From Coriobacteriaceae bacterium (lineage in GTDB: Bacteria; Actinomycetota; Coriobacteriia; Coriobacteriales; Coriobacteriaceae): a stretch of 17,083 bases of DNA. Made by a program: the position numbers and the translations under genes. Below are positions 1 through 6,572 of this stretch, in pieces. The DNA lies in the NCBI GenBank assembly GCA_902363875.1, contig CABJBO010000016.1, forward strand, positions 27,869-44,951, read 5' to 3'. The stretch's first letter is position 1. The number at the start of each line of letters is the position of its first letter. The notes under the pieces are model-generated. The model was given only the letters and a program-made list of their open reading frames with translations. It made no database searches and had not been told where the DNA came from.

Positions 1-19
1 CGCCCGCTTTTTCATCGCG

Positions 20-3000
20 CTAGCGCTTCTTTGGGATTGACCTAAGGCGAGCGAACCATAGGGCTGCGGCACCCGAGGTCAGGAGCGCGGTGATGCAAGC
101 GGCGATGGGGGCTGATCCTGTTGCCGGTAGGTCCTGCGGTAGGGTACAGCGTTGAATGACACTGTCCTCGTCATGTGACTCAAGTTTATCGCCGCCGCCG
201 TTGCGGCAAAGATCGACGCGTGCGCTGTTGGTGAGTGCAGTTTGGGGTGTATAAGCCGACGTTGCCTGCATGTGCACGACTGCGCCCCGAGCATCTGTGC
301 CAAGGATTGCTCTGGCATCGTCAAGGTCGTCGTGCTCATCTTTGAGATCATCACGGGTCCAAGAATCCGCATCGCTTCGAGTCGTAAAGTCGGCGGCTAC
401 TGCACCGTATTCAATGCGAATGCCCGTCACGACGGTATTGGATGCAAGGTCGAGTTCTTTCGCCTCGAGTGTGGCGGATTCCGTGGTCGAGACATCCGCC
501 TTCCAGAGGTGCCAGCCGTCGTAATCGACGAGGCGGCAATCTTCACCCAGACTCTCTTTTACTTCGTCGGACTCAAGCCAAGGATTTTCGTGCCCATCGT
601 CAAGCGTCGCGTTTGCCGGCTCATCGACGTCTGTCGAGTCCAACGGCATCGTGCGATACCACACGTTGCACAGACCGTTGAGGTCGCCGATGGCGACGGG
701 GGTTTCGATTGAGACGAATCTCGCCGTGCCGTCTTTGGCGCACTCAAGATCATCGGTAATCGTAAACTCATCAACCCAAGTAGCGGAATCGTTTCGAGCA
801 TCGATGGTATAGGAGAAAAGTCCGTCCGTATTGGTTTGCATCGCGGCGCGGTTTTTTCCATCGCCGTTAGCCAACAGACCCTTCCCGATAGGTTGGACAA
901 GTTCCTGACGCTTGTCGACCTGTCCTTTGATCTCGATGGGCGCATCCTTCATCGCGACGGATTGGACTTCTCCCGTATCCTTTATTTCAAACGTTATCTC
1001 CTCGGCAAGGTCATAGGTCCGCGGAGACATCGTTTCGCGCAACGAGTAGGTGCCGGGTGCAAGATGTTCGATGCGGTGCGGCTTGTCGGATGAGGTCCAG
1101 GAGTCTATTTCGGTTTTATCGGGACCATATAAGGTGAGCTGTGCGCCTTTCACTTCCTGCTCTCCGCTTGCATCGACCTTGGAGATATCAACCTTGGTGT
1201 AATCGTCGGATACGTTAAGCCGTGCTTCCACAACGGGTGTTTTCTGGTCGGCATAGGTAAGGTCGACGATATGGTGCGTCCGGTCGAGTAAGAAGCCGGT
1301 CGGCGCTTGAGTCTCGACAACCTCGTAGCGTGCGGTGCCAGATCCCAGCGGGAGGTCGTCCGCGCGTGCTTCTCCAGTTTCATCCGTCGTGACGGTAGCG
1401 ACAGTCTCACCGTCGAGCGCGGCAATGCTACCGTCGGGGCGCACGATATCACCTGAGGCACGGATCTCAAAGATGGCGCCCGCGAGGCTGCTGCCGTCTA
1501 CGGCATCGGTTTTAACGATCCTGATGTTTCCGGTCGCGGCGCGGTCATAATACGAGACGATTGCAACGGGCGTTAGGTTTATATCGGCGGGTATGTTTAC
1601 CTCGATCTCTCCGCCGACAAGATAGGGCTCTTTGGCCGAGGTTTCGCGTACATAATAGGTGCCCGGCACGAGCGATTCGGGCAGTGTGACGGTGCCGGTC
1701 GCGTCAGTCGTAAAGGTGTCCATTACGTTATGTGCTGGATACCAGCATGTTTGTGAGACAGGTTTGTGATTGCTGTCGAGGAGTTGGAAGGTGAATCCGG
1801 CTAGGGGAACAGAAGCGCCTGTTTGGGCATCGCGTTTTACAATCTGGAGATGCGTCGACAGAGCGTGGTTGTCCACGATATATTGAAGCTCGGCGCCGTC
1901 GGAAATCTGATTGGCCTCGACGGTCCATTCCCCCGCACGTTTAAAACCCTCGGGGACGGTTTCCGGAACCTCACGAACCGTGTAGCCGGCGCGGTCGTAT
2001 GGGACGGCTCCGTGGACACCGGCTGGTCGCTTGCCTGTGCCGAACCATGCTTCGGGCTGGTCTTTGGTGGAGGCAAAGCCATAGATGTTTGTAGTCAGTG
2101 TGCCAACAACCTGCTGAGAGCTGTTACTGACAACCTCAAAGACAACATCTCCTGCCGGCTGCTCCAGGCCGGATTGATCGCTATTGCCGTAGTCCTTGAA
2201 TTTGGAAATCTCAAGGTCAAACGCAATGGGGATATCGGAAACGCGAGATTCGATCTCGACCACGCCTGAATCGCCGAGTTGGTCGGCTCCAACGGTGTAA
2301 GACCAACTGTCACCGGAGGGCAAATAGCCCTCGGGCGCCTTCGATTCATAGATGGTAAAGGTTCCCAGGGGGACATCGGTGAGGGTAGCTCGACCGCTTT
2401 CATCGGTCCTGAGAGTTTGTGTCCATCCAGGGGTTGATTGCGATACGCACACGAATTCTGCTCCTGCGAGCGAAGCCCCAACTTGGGGGCCTGCATTCGT
2501 TGCGGCGTCGAGCTTTACAATGCGCAAGGTAATGGTGCCGGGTTGTTCATCAATGGTGACGTATCCGCCGTTATCCGTCGTGGTAAAGGCAATGCGATCG
2601 TGCAGGGGGATATAACCAGCTGGCGCTGTTGTCTCAACTAGGTAGTATGCCGTGTTGGGCAGAAGTGCTGCCTGCGCTTGACCGTTGCCGTCCATCTGGA
2701 TGGTGCCGACACGCGCGCCGCTGGCGCTCTCAAAAACATCGAATGTTGCCCCGGTAAACTGATAGGTATTGTTTCCGCTGGTAATAACAGTGTTCGCAGA
2801 CTGCTTTTGGAAGGAAACAGAGACCGCCGGCAGTACATAGAGCATGTCTTGACGTCTGCTGCCGCCCGATACGGTTCCTAGATAGCGTCGCGCGCGGTGC
2901 GGAGCGGCTTTGATGCTTCCTGATTTTGCGCTGTCGTGGAGCCACCGCGCAGCCGCCACGACTTCATCGTCGGCGGTAAAGTGCCCGCTCTTGGTTTTGC

Positions 3001-3451
3001 CCTGAGCGGTCGTGTAGGAGTAGGTGCCGTCGACATGGGTAGTGCCGTTGAGCATCCATACGGCAAGCTGGGTGGCGGCGCGGGCGCGATCGGGTGAAAG
3101 ATGGTAACCGCCAAACGACGTGGCGGTAGGATATCCGTGACAAACGATTGCTGCGAACTCGTCGTCGAGCCACACCCAGCCTTGATCAAAGTTGAGCCAT
3201 GGGCCGCCCGGCTTGGTGGGGCCGGGACGCTCCTGGTTCATGCAGTAGGCAATCGAGGCGTCTTGAGCTTCATACTTGCCGATAAAGAAGGGCCCACAAT
3301 CATCGCTGATAGTGCGGAAGCCGAGCTGGTCGTAGCCATCGACGGCAAATGCGGCTCCCGGTGCCAGGCAGCCGAAAAGCAGGAAGAGGAGCAGGAGCAG
3401 CGGACCTGTTGCGATTGCGCTGTGGACAGAGTGCGTGGGTGCGTTGGACAT
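20..3451 (-). CDS. LPXTG-anchored thioester/Cna-B surface adhesin
   Basis: A 1143-residue cell-wall protein, probably an adhesin. Residues 1-36 form a signal peptide (hydrophobic Leu run, then AxA-like AAFA). Residues about 40-200 resemble a thioester domain: Cys70 in AYCMN and Gln128 in TQLAVW are the expected pair for an internal Cys-Gln thioester that binds host surfaces covalently. Six Cna-B/SpaA-like repeats follow (about 210-840), each opening with a Lys-containing strand (for example LRIVK, LQIVKRDAQTG, IRIVKTDA) and closing with a Glu box such as YYLVETTAPAGY or YEVVETQAPTGF, which fits Lys-Asn/Asp isopeptide bonds. Residues 845-1100 are a divergent module containing Cys904, 928, 972 and 1082. 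The sorting signal is LPATG at 1108-1112, then a hydrophobic segment and a basic KKR tail. The ATG has a clear AAGGAG five bases upstream. No sortase gene and no WxxxVxVYPK pilin motif are visible, so it is more likely a monomeric adhesin than a pilus backbone. The stop lies 20 bases from the window edge. Confidence 0.93.
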   Translation of the reverse strand: MSNAPTHSVHSAIATGPLLLLLFLLFGCLAPGAAFAVDGYDQLGFRTISDDCGPFFIGKYEAQDASIAYCMNQERPGPTKPGGPWLNFDQGWVWLDDEFAAIVCHGYPTATSFGGYHLSPDRARAATQLAVWMLNGTTHVDGTYSYTTAQGKTKSGHFTADDEVVAAARWLHDSAKSGSIKAAPHRARRYLGTVSGGSRRQDMLYVLPAVSVSFQKQSANTVITSGNNTYQFTGATFDVFESASGARVGTIQMDGNGQAQAALLPNTAYYLVETTAPAGYIPLHDRIAFTTTDNGGYVTIDEQPGTITLRIVKLDAATNAGPQVGASLAGAEFVCVSQSTPGWTQTLRTDESGRATLTDVPLGTFTIYESKAPEGYLPSGDSWSYTVGADQLGDSGVVEIESRVSDIPIAFDLEISKFKDYGNSDQSGLEQPAGDVVFEVVSNSSQQVVGTLTTNIYGFASTKDQPEAWFGTGKRPAGVHGAVPYDRAGYTVREVPETVPEGFKRAGEWTVEANQISDGAELQYIVDNHALSTHLQIVKRDAQTGASVPLAGFTFQLLDSNHKPVSQTCWYPAHNVMDTFTTDATGTVTLPESLVPGTYYVRETSAKEPYLVGGEIEVNIPADINLTPVAIVSYYDRAATGNIRIVKTDAVDGSSLAGAIFEIRASGDIVRPDGSIAALDGETVATVTTDETGEARADDLPLGSGTARYEVVETQAPTGFLLDRTHHIVDLTYADQKTPVVEARLNVSDDYTKVDISKVDASGEQEVKGAQLTLYGPDKTEIDSWTSSDKPHRIEHLAPGTYSLRETMSPRTYDLAEEITFEIKDTGEVQSVAMKDAPIEIKGQVDKRQELVQPIGKGLLANGDGKNRAAMQTNTDGLFSYTIDARNDSATWVDEFTITDDLECAKDGTARFVSIETPVAIGDLNGLCNVWYRTMPLDSTDVDEPANATLDDGHENPWLESDEVKESLGEDCRLVDYDGWHLWKADVSTTESATLEAKELDLASNTVVTGIRIEYGAVAADFTTRSDADSWTRDDLKDEHDDLDDARAILGTDARGAVVHMQATSAYTPQTALTNSARVDLCRNGGGDKLESHDEDSVIQRCTLPQDLPATGSAPIAACITALLTSGAAALWFARLRSIPKKR

Positions 3452-3456
3452 GGCTG

Positions 3457-3484
3457 CTCCTTATCCCTCGTGCGCCGCACGGGG
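3457..3484 (-). promoter_or_regulatory. Adhesin RBS with adjacent leader hairpin
   Basis: On the minus strand AAGGAG (3457-3462) lies five bases before the adhesin ATG. Immediately upstream, 3466-3484 forms a hairpin with an 8-bp stem (one G-U pair) and a GGC loop. It sits three bases from the Shine-Dalgarno sequence and could affect ribosome access. I could not identify a convincing promoter or a known riboswitch in the remaining leader (3485-3705). Confidence 0.55.
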
Positions 3485-3705
3485 AGGCTGCGACGCGTAG
3501 GATGAGGCTACCCCCGAGGTTCATGCGGGTAAGTACCGGAGCCTGACCAAAAGCTTGCCCAATTCCTGACAAATTGAGCTCAAATACAACAATCAAGCAA
3601 AAGCGCAGGTAGAAGATAAGGTGAACAGGAAGTCAAAGGTCCTCGTCTCCACAATTGACGCGATTTTCAAACGAATCTCCACAGCTAAAACAAGCATCGC
3701 CACCC

Positions 3706-3735
3706 TTGTATCGAACAAGACAACCGCGTTATACT
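3706..3735 (+). promoter_or_regulatory. tRNA-Gly promoter
   Basis: A -35-like TTGTAT (3706-3711), an 18-base spacer and a -10-like TATACT (3730-3735) end 13 bases before the mature tRNA 5' end. The spacing suits a sigma-70-type housekeeping promoter. Confidence 0.6.
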
Positions 3736-3748
3736 AGCCAACACACAA

Positions 3749-3823
3749 GCGGGCATCGCCAAGTGGTAAGGCATCAGCTTCCCAAGCTGACACTCGCGGG
3801 TTCGAGTCCCGTTGCCCGCTCCA
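3749..3823 (+). tRNA. tRNA-Gly (anticodon CCC)
   Basis: The cloverleaf folds by eye: acceptor GCGGGCA pairs with TGCCCGC, the D-arm stem is GCC/GGC, the anticodon stem TCAGC/GCTGA encloses loop TTCCCAA (anticodon CCC, reading GGG), and the T-arm carries GTTCGAGTC. The CCA end is encoded (3821-3823). A promoter lies just upstream and an intrinsic terminator nine bases downstream, so it is a single-tRNA unit. Its last 18 bases recur further downstream (see the tail element). Confidence 0.96.
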
Positions 3824-3831
3824 GAAAAAGT

Positions 3832-3866
3832 AAAAGCACGACACCGTTCCGGTGCCGTGCTTTTTT
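3832..3866 (+). terminator. Intrinsic terminator of tRNA-Gly
   Basis: AAAAGCACG and CGTGCTTTTTT form a long stem, extended by CACCG/CGGTG with one mismatch and a short TTC loop, followed by six T. It ends the tRNA transcript and is also the first part of the tail element. Confidence 0.9.
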
Positions 3867-3877
3867 CAATAAAGCGC

Positions 3878-3893
3878 CGGGACTCGAACCCGC
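3878..3893 (-). repeat. Inverted copy of the tRNA-Gly T-arm
   Basis: Sixteen bases are the exact reverse complement of the tRNA T-arm at 3796-3811 (GCGGGTTCGAGTCCCG on the minus strand). It starts 11 bases after the terminator T-run. With the direct tRNA 3'-end copy at 3997-4014 it gives the cassette outward-facing tRNA-like ends. Confidence 0.85.
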
Positions 3894-3996
3894 CAGGGTG
3901 CGAGCGTAAAACAAACGCGAAGCGTTTGTAGCGAGCAGGCGAAGGCGCCGGCAGGCGCCTGAAGCCGGTGCGGATTTGCGAAGCAAATACGCGGAC

Positions 3997-4014
3997 GTCC
4001 CGTTGCCCGCTCCA
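3997..4014 (+). repeat. Exact 18-base copy of the tRNA-Gly 3' end (att-like)
   Basis: Identical to 3806-3823 including the encoded CCA, offset 191 bases. Upstream of the 18 bases the two sites diverge, so this is a tRNA 3'-end copy and not a second tRNA gene. Confidence 0.9.
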
Positions 4015-4145
4015 TCGAGCGCGGGAGACTTTGGGGCGGCCAATTCAACAAAGTCTTCCCCATCGTCTCCGTGAATCCGAGGAGATCGACCGCAGCCGGT
4101 GCGGATTTGCGAAGCAAATACGCGGATGTCCCCATGCCCGCTCCA
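4015..4145 (+). mobile_element. Second, older tail unit behind tRNA-Gly
   Basis: A 131-base unit whose last 52 bases (4094-4145) repeat 3963-4014 with three substitutions, including hairpin 3 with its GAA loop and the tRNA 3' end. The tRNA part carries two changes from the tRNA (CCCCATGCCCGCTCCA). The unit-specific part contains AGACTTTG (4026-4033) and its inverse CAAAGTCT (4049-4056), plus TCTCC/GGAGA (4066-4085). No gene is supported. The greater divergence of the outer copy fits successive insertions at the tRNA end. Confidence 0.5.
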
Positions 4146-4197
4146 ATTCCAAAATGTTAGGTTAATGCCTGCTGCCCATACTCGCACCCGCGCACGG

Positions 4198-4203
4198 TAC
4201 AAT
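4198..4203 (+). promoter_or_regulatory. Candidate -10 box upstream of purB
   Basis: TACAAT lies 45 bases before the purB ATG in otherwise plain sequence following the tail units. No good -35 box stands 16-18 bases upstream, so only the -10 is proposed. The tRNA-Lys promoter carries the same GGTACAATG context. Confidence 0.4.
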
Positions 4204-4247
4204 GGTTAAGTTACGACCAACGTGCCAATAACCAAAAAGGAGCCGCT

Positions 4248-5594
4248 ATGATCGATCGCTATACCCGCCCGGAGATGGGACATATCTTCTCCCTCGAGAA
4301 CAAGTATGCCATTTGGCAGGAGATCGAGGTTCTGGCCTGCGAGGCCCAGGCGGAGCTCGGCAAGATCGGCATTTCTAAAGACGAAGCCCAGTGGATCCGC
4401 GACCATGCCAACTTTGAGAAGGCGAAGGTCGATGAGATCGAGGAGGTCACGCGCCACGATGTCATCGCCTTCCTGACCAACATGAAGGAATATATCGACG
4501 CCGATGTTCCCGAGGGCGAGCCCAAACCTAGTCGCTGGGTTCACTACGGTATGACCAGCTCCGACCTGGGTGATACTGCTCTGTGCTATCAGCTTACTCA
4601 GGCGTGTGACCTGATTATCGAGGACGTCAAGAAGCTCGGCGTGATCTGCAAGCGCCGCGCCTTCGAGGAGCGCAATACGCTCTGCGCCGGACGCACCCAT
4701 GGCATCCATGCCGAGCCGATGACCTTCGGCATGAAGTTTGGCTCTTGGGCATGGGAACTCAAGCGCGACCTTGATCGTCTTGAGGATGCTCGCAAGAACG
4801 TTGCCTTCGGTGCCATCTCCGGTGCCGTCGGCACCTACAGCTCCATCGAGCCGTTCGTCGAGGAGTACGTCTGTGAGCACCTGGGTCTGGTTCACGACCC
4901 GCTGTCCACGCAGGTCATCAGCCGCGATCACCACGCCTATCTTGCCGGCGTGCTTGCCACTACAGCGGCCACCTGCGAGCGCATCGCGACCGAGGTCCGC
5001 AACCTGCAGAAGACCGATACACTCGAGGCCGAGGAGCCCTTCCGCAAGGGCCAAAAGGGCAGCTCCGCCATGCCGCACAAGCGCAACCCCATCACCATGG
5101 AGAAGGTCTGCGGTCTGTCGCGCGTCGTGAAGTCCAACGCCCAGGTCGCCTTCGACAACGTCGCCCTGTGGCACGAGCGCGACATTTCGCACTCTTCCGC
5201 CGAGCGTGTCGCCCAGGCCGATAGCTTCATCGCGCTTGACCATATGTTCCAGTGCCTCATTCGCGTTATCGACGGCCTGCAGCTGTATCCGGCCCGCATG
5301 ATGGCCAATCTCAACAAGACCCGCGGCCTCATCTTCTCCTCCAAGGTCCTGCTTGCCCTCGTCGATACGGGTATCACCCGCGAGGATGCGTACGCCATTG
5401 TGCAGGAGAACGCCATGGCCACCTGGCACGAGGTGCAGGATTGTGTCTCTGGCCCCACCTTTAAGGAGCGTCTCGAGGTCGATTCGCGCTGCACCGTCAG
5501 CCAGGAGAAGCTCGACGAGATTTTTGATCCGTGGGACTTCCTCACCCGCATCGATACGGTCTTCGATCGCCTGGAGCAGCTGAGCTTCGAGTAG
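4248..5594 (+). CDS. purB: Adenylosuccinate lyase
   Basis: Catalyses two fumarate-releasing steps of purine synthesis: SAICAR to AICAR, and adenylosuccinate to AMP. It is cytosolic and tetrameric in known members. At 448 residues it has normal family length. Visible fumarase/aspartase-superfamily motifs are TRHDV (68-72), HYGMTSSDLGDT (99-110), GRTHGIHAEP (148-157, His151 the likely catalytic His) and the flexible-loop signature GSSAMPHKRNP (271-281), whose serine acts as the catalytic base in studied members. The ATG has AAGGAG five bases upstream. It is monocistronic by position: tail repeats lie before it and a strong intrinsic terminator follows. purC, which makes its SAICAR substrate, lies about 7 kb downstream on the same strand. 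Confidence 0.97.
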   Translation: MIDRYTRPEMGHIFSLENKYAIWQEIEVLACEAQAELGKIGISKDEAQWIRDHANFEKAKVDEIEEVTRHDVIAFLTNMKEYIDADVPEGEPKPSRWVHYGMTSSDLGDTALCYQLTQACDLIIEDVKKLGVICKRRAFEERNTLCAGRTHGIHAEPMTFGMKFGSWAWELKRDLDRLEDARKNVAFGAISGAVGTYSSIEPFVEEYVCEHLGLVHDPLSTQVISRDHHAYLAGVLATTAATCERIATEVRNLQKTDTLEAEEPFRKGQKGSSAMPHKRNPITMEKVCGLSRVVKSNAQVAFDNVALWHERDISHSSAERVAQADSFIALDHMFQCLIRVIDGLQLYPARMMANLNKTRGLIFSSKVLLALVDTGITREDAYAIVQENAMATWHEVQDCVSGPTFKERLEVDSRCTVSQEKLDEIFDPWDFLTRIDTVFDRLEQLSFE

Positions 5595-5636
5595 GGTTAA
5601 CCTAATTCGACCGCTTGCGGATGCATTTCAACCTTT

Positions 5637-5671
5637 GGCGCCTTGCCCGTCTTGGGCGAGGCGCTTTTTTT
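5637..5671 (+). terminator. Intrinsic terminator of purB
   Basis: GCGCCTTGCCC pairs with GGGCGAGGCGC (11 bp with one G-U) around a GTCTT loop, followed by seven T. It lies 43 bases after the purB stop and separates purB from the signalling genes. Confidence 0.93.
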
Positions 5672-5735
5672 ACTGTCGCATATGCGCCCGGGTAATAAAA
5701 TGAACTCCGACTGCTGTTTCGATGAAAGGGGGCAC

Positions 5736-6572
5736 GTGCCCAGACGCATCAAGCGGGCCACCATCGTCTCGTTTACGCTCATACTCCTTGTTGCCGTCTG
5801 TGCGGGCGCCCTGACGTATACCGTTCGAAGCAGTTCTTCCTCCTCGAGTGAAGCCGACAAGGATCTCCCGGTGCTCAAAATCGGCGTTACGGATAACGAT
5901 CCCTATGTGTATGTCGATACCACAGGCGACTACGCCGGTATCGATATCGATATCGCCCGCGAGGCCTGCAAGCGTGCTGGAGTCAAACCGCAATTTGTTG
6001 ACATATCTTGGAATGATCGCGATCGCCTGCTCAAAAACGGCGATATCGATTGTCTGTGGTGCGACTATTCGCCCAATTATCGCGAAGACGATTATTACTG
6101 GACTGAGCCGTATCTGACCGTGACAGTCTCGGTTGCCGCCAAGAAAACGAGTGGTATCAAGGGTTTGGCGTCTCTCGACGGAAGCAAGACCATTGCGGTG
6201 ATTGCGGGTTCGGTGAGTGAACGCCGATTGCTTGCCGGGGACCTAGGGATCTCGCCGGATGTGCAAATCAAATCGTATGGTTCTGCCGAACTCTGCAAAG
6301 CTGCCCTGGTCAAAGGTTATGTTGACTGTTGGATGGCGGACGTTCAATCGCTCGACCGGCTTGTCGCGCAGTATCCCGGTGTTTATCGCGTGTTTGCCGA
6401 CAACGTTATGACAGTTGACCTGGGCGTTGCGTTTGAGAACAGCTATGAGGGGGAGTACGTCAAAAACCTCAATACCGTGCTGTTCGACATGGACCGAGAT
6501 GGCACGATTGAGCGCATTGTGGACAGTTACAAGGCAGGGGCGACGACAGGCAGGCAAGGAGCGGAATCATGA
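5736..6572 (+). CDS. Membrane-tethered family 3 solute-binding protein
   Basis: A 278-residue extracellular binding protein. Residues about 9-30 form one hydrophobic segment after a basic PRRIKR start, followed by a Ser-rich linker (32-38) and a periplasmic-binding fold (about 47-265) of the amino-acid-binding (SBP_bac_3) type: LKIGVTDNDPYVYVD, DYAGIDIDIAREACKRAG, GDIDCLWCDYSPNYRED. Arg116 may be the ligand carboxylate-binding Arg, by alignment inference. There is no lipobox Cys, so the helix is probably a retained anchor. I choose GTG 5736 because it has AAAGGGGG just upstream and places the anchor at the N terminus. The longest open frame would start at TTG 5643 inside the purB terminator, and ATG 5682 or 5700 would add a polar extension. 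The stop overlaps the next start (ATGA). No ABC permease or ATPase is adjacent, so a sensory role with the cyclase is more likely than transport. Confidence 0.8.
   Translation: MPRRIKRATIVSFTLILLVAVCAGALTYTVRSSSSSSSEADKDLPVLKIGVTDNDPYVYVDTTGDYAGIDIDIAREACKRAGVKPQFVDISWNDRDRLLKNGDIDCLWCDYSPNYREDDYYWTEPYLTVTVSVAAKKTSGIKGLASLDGSKTIAVIAGSVSERRLLAGDLGISPDVQIKSYGSAELCKAALVKGYVDCWMADVQSLDRLVAQYPGVYRVFADNVMTVDLGVAFENSYEGEYVKNLNTVLFDMDRDGTIERIVDSYKAGATTGRQGAES

Larger units (their letters stand above)
3824..4014 (+). mobile_element. tRNA-Gly tail cassette: non-coding hairpin element
   Basis: This 191-base segment is bounded by two exact copies of the last 18 bases of the tRNA (GTCCCGTTGCCCGCTCCA at 3806-3823 and 3997-4014), as expected when something integrates at a tRNA 3' end. 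It holds no credible gene. In order it contains the tRNA terminator, an inverted T-arm copy (3878-3893), hairpin 1 (ACAAACGC-GAA-GCGTTTGT, 3911-3929), hairpin 2 (GGCGCC-GGCA-GGCGCC, 3944-3959), hairpin 3 (ATTTGC-GAA-GCAAAT, 3974-3988) and the tRNA 3'-end copy. The same order occurs after tRNA-Lys with different stem sequences. The mobile-element interpretation is inference; an alternative is the scar of a larger island that lost its genes. Confidence 0.55.

Noticed and set aside
3452..3748. c-di-GMP riboswitch in the adhesin leader, suspected because of the nearby cyclase
   Set aside because: The conserved core motifs of class I or II are not present on either strand.
3997..4014. Additional tRNA-Gly genes at the repeat copies
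   Set aside because: Only the 3' 18 bases are present; there is no anticodon or D-arm upstream.
3824..4145. CRISPR array
   Set aside because: Only two 52-base copies with a single unequal interval and tRNA identity; no spacer-repeat periodicity and no cas genes.
3774..4202. Minus-strand frames over tRNA-Gly and its repeats
   Set aside because: They contain the tRNA-antisense artefact ATGLEPA and repeat-derived peptides, with no ribosome site.
4206..5429. 407-residue open frame antisense to purB
   Set aside because: A shadow of GC-rich, codon-biased sequence; purB has all catalytic motifs. The same holds for long antisense frames at 10116-10850, 11234-12487, 12417-13448 and 14042-15376.
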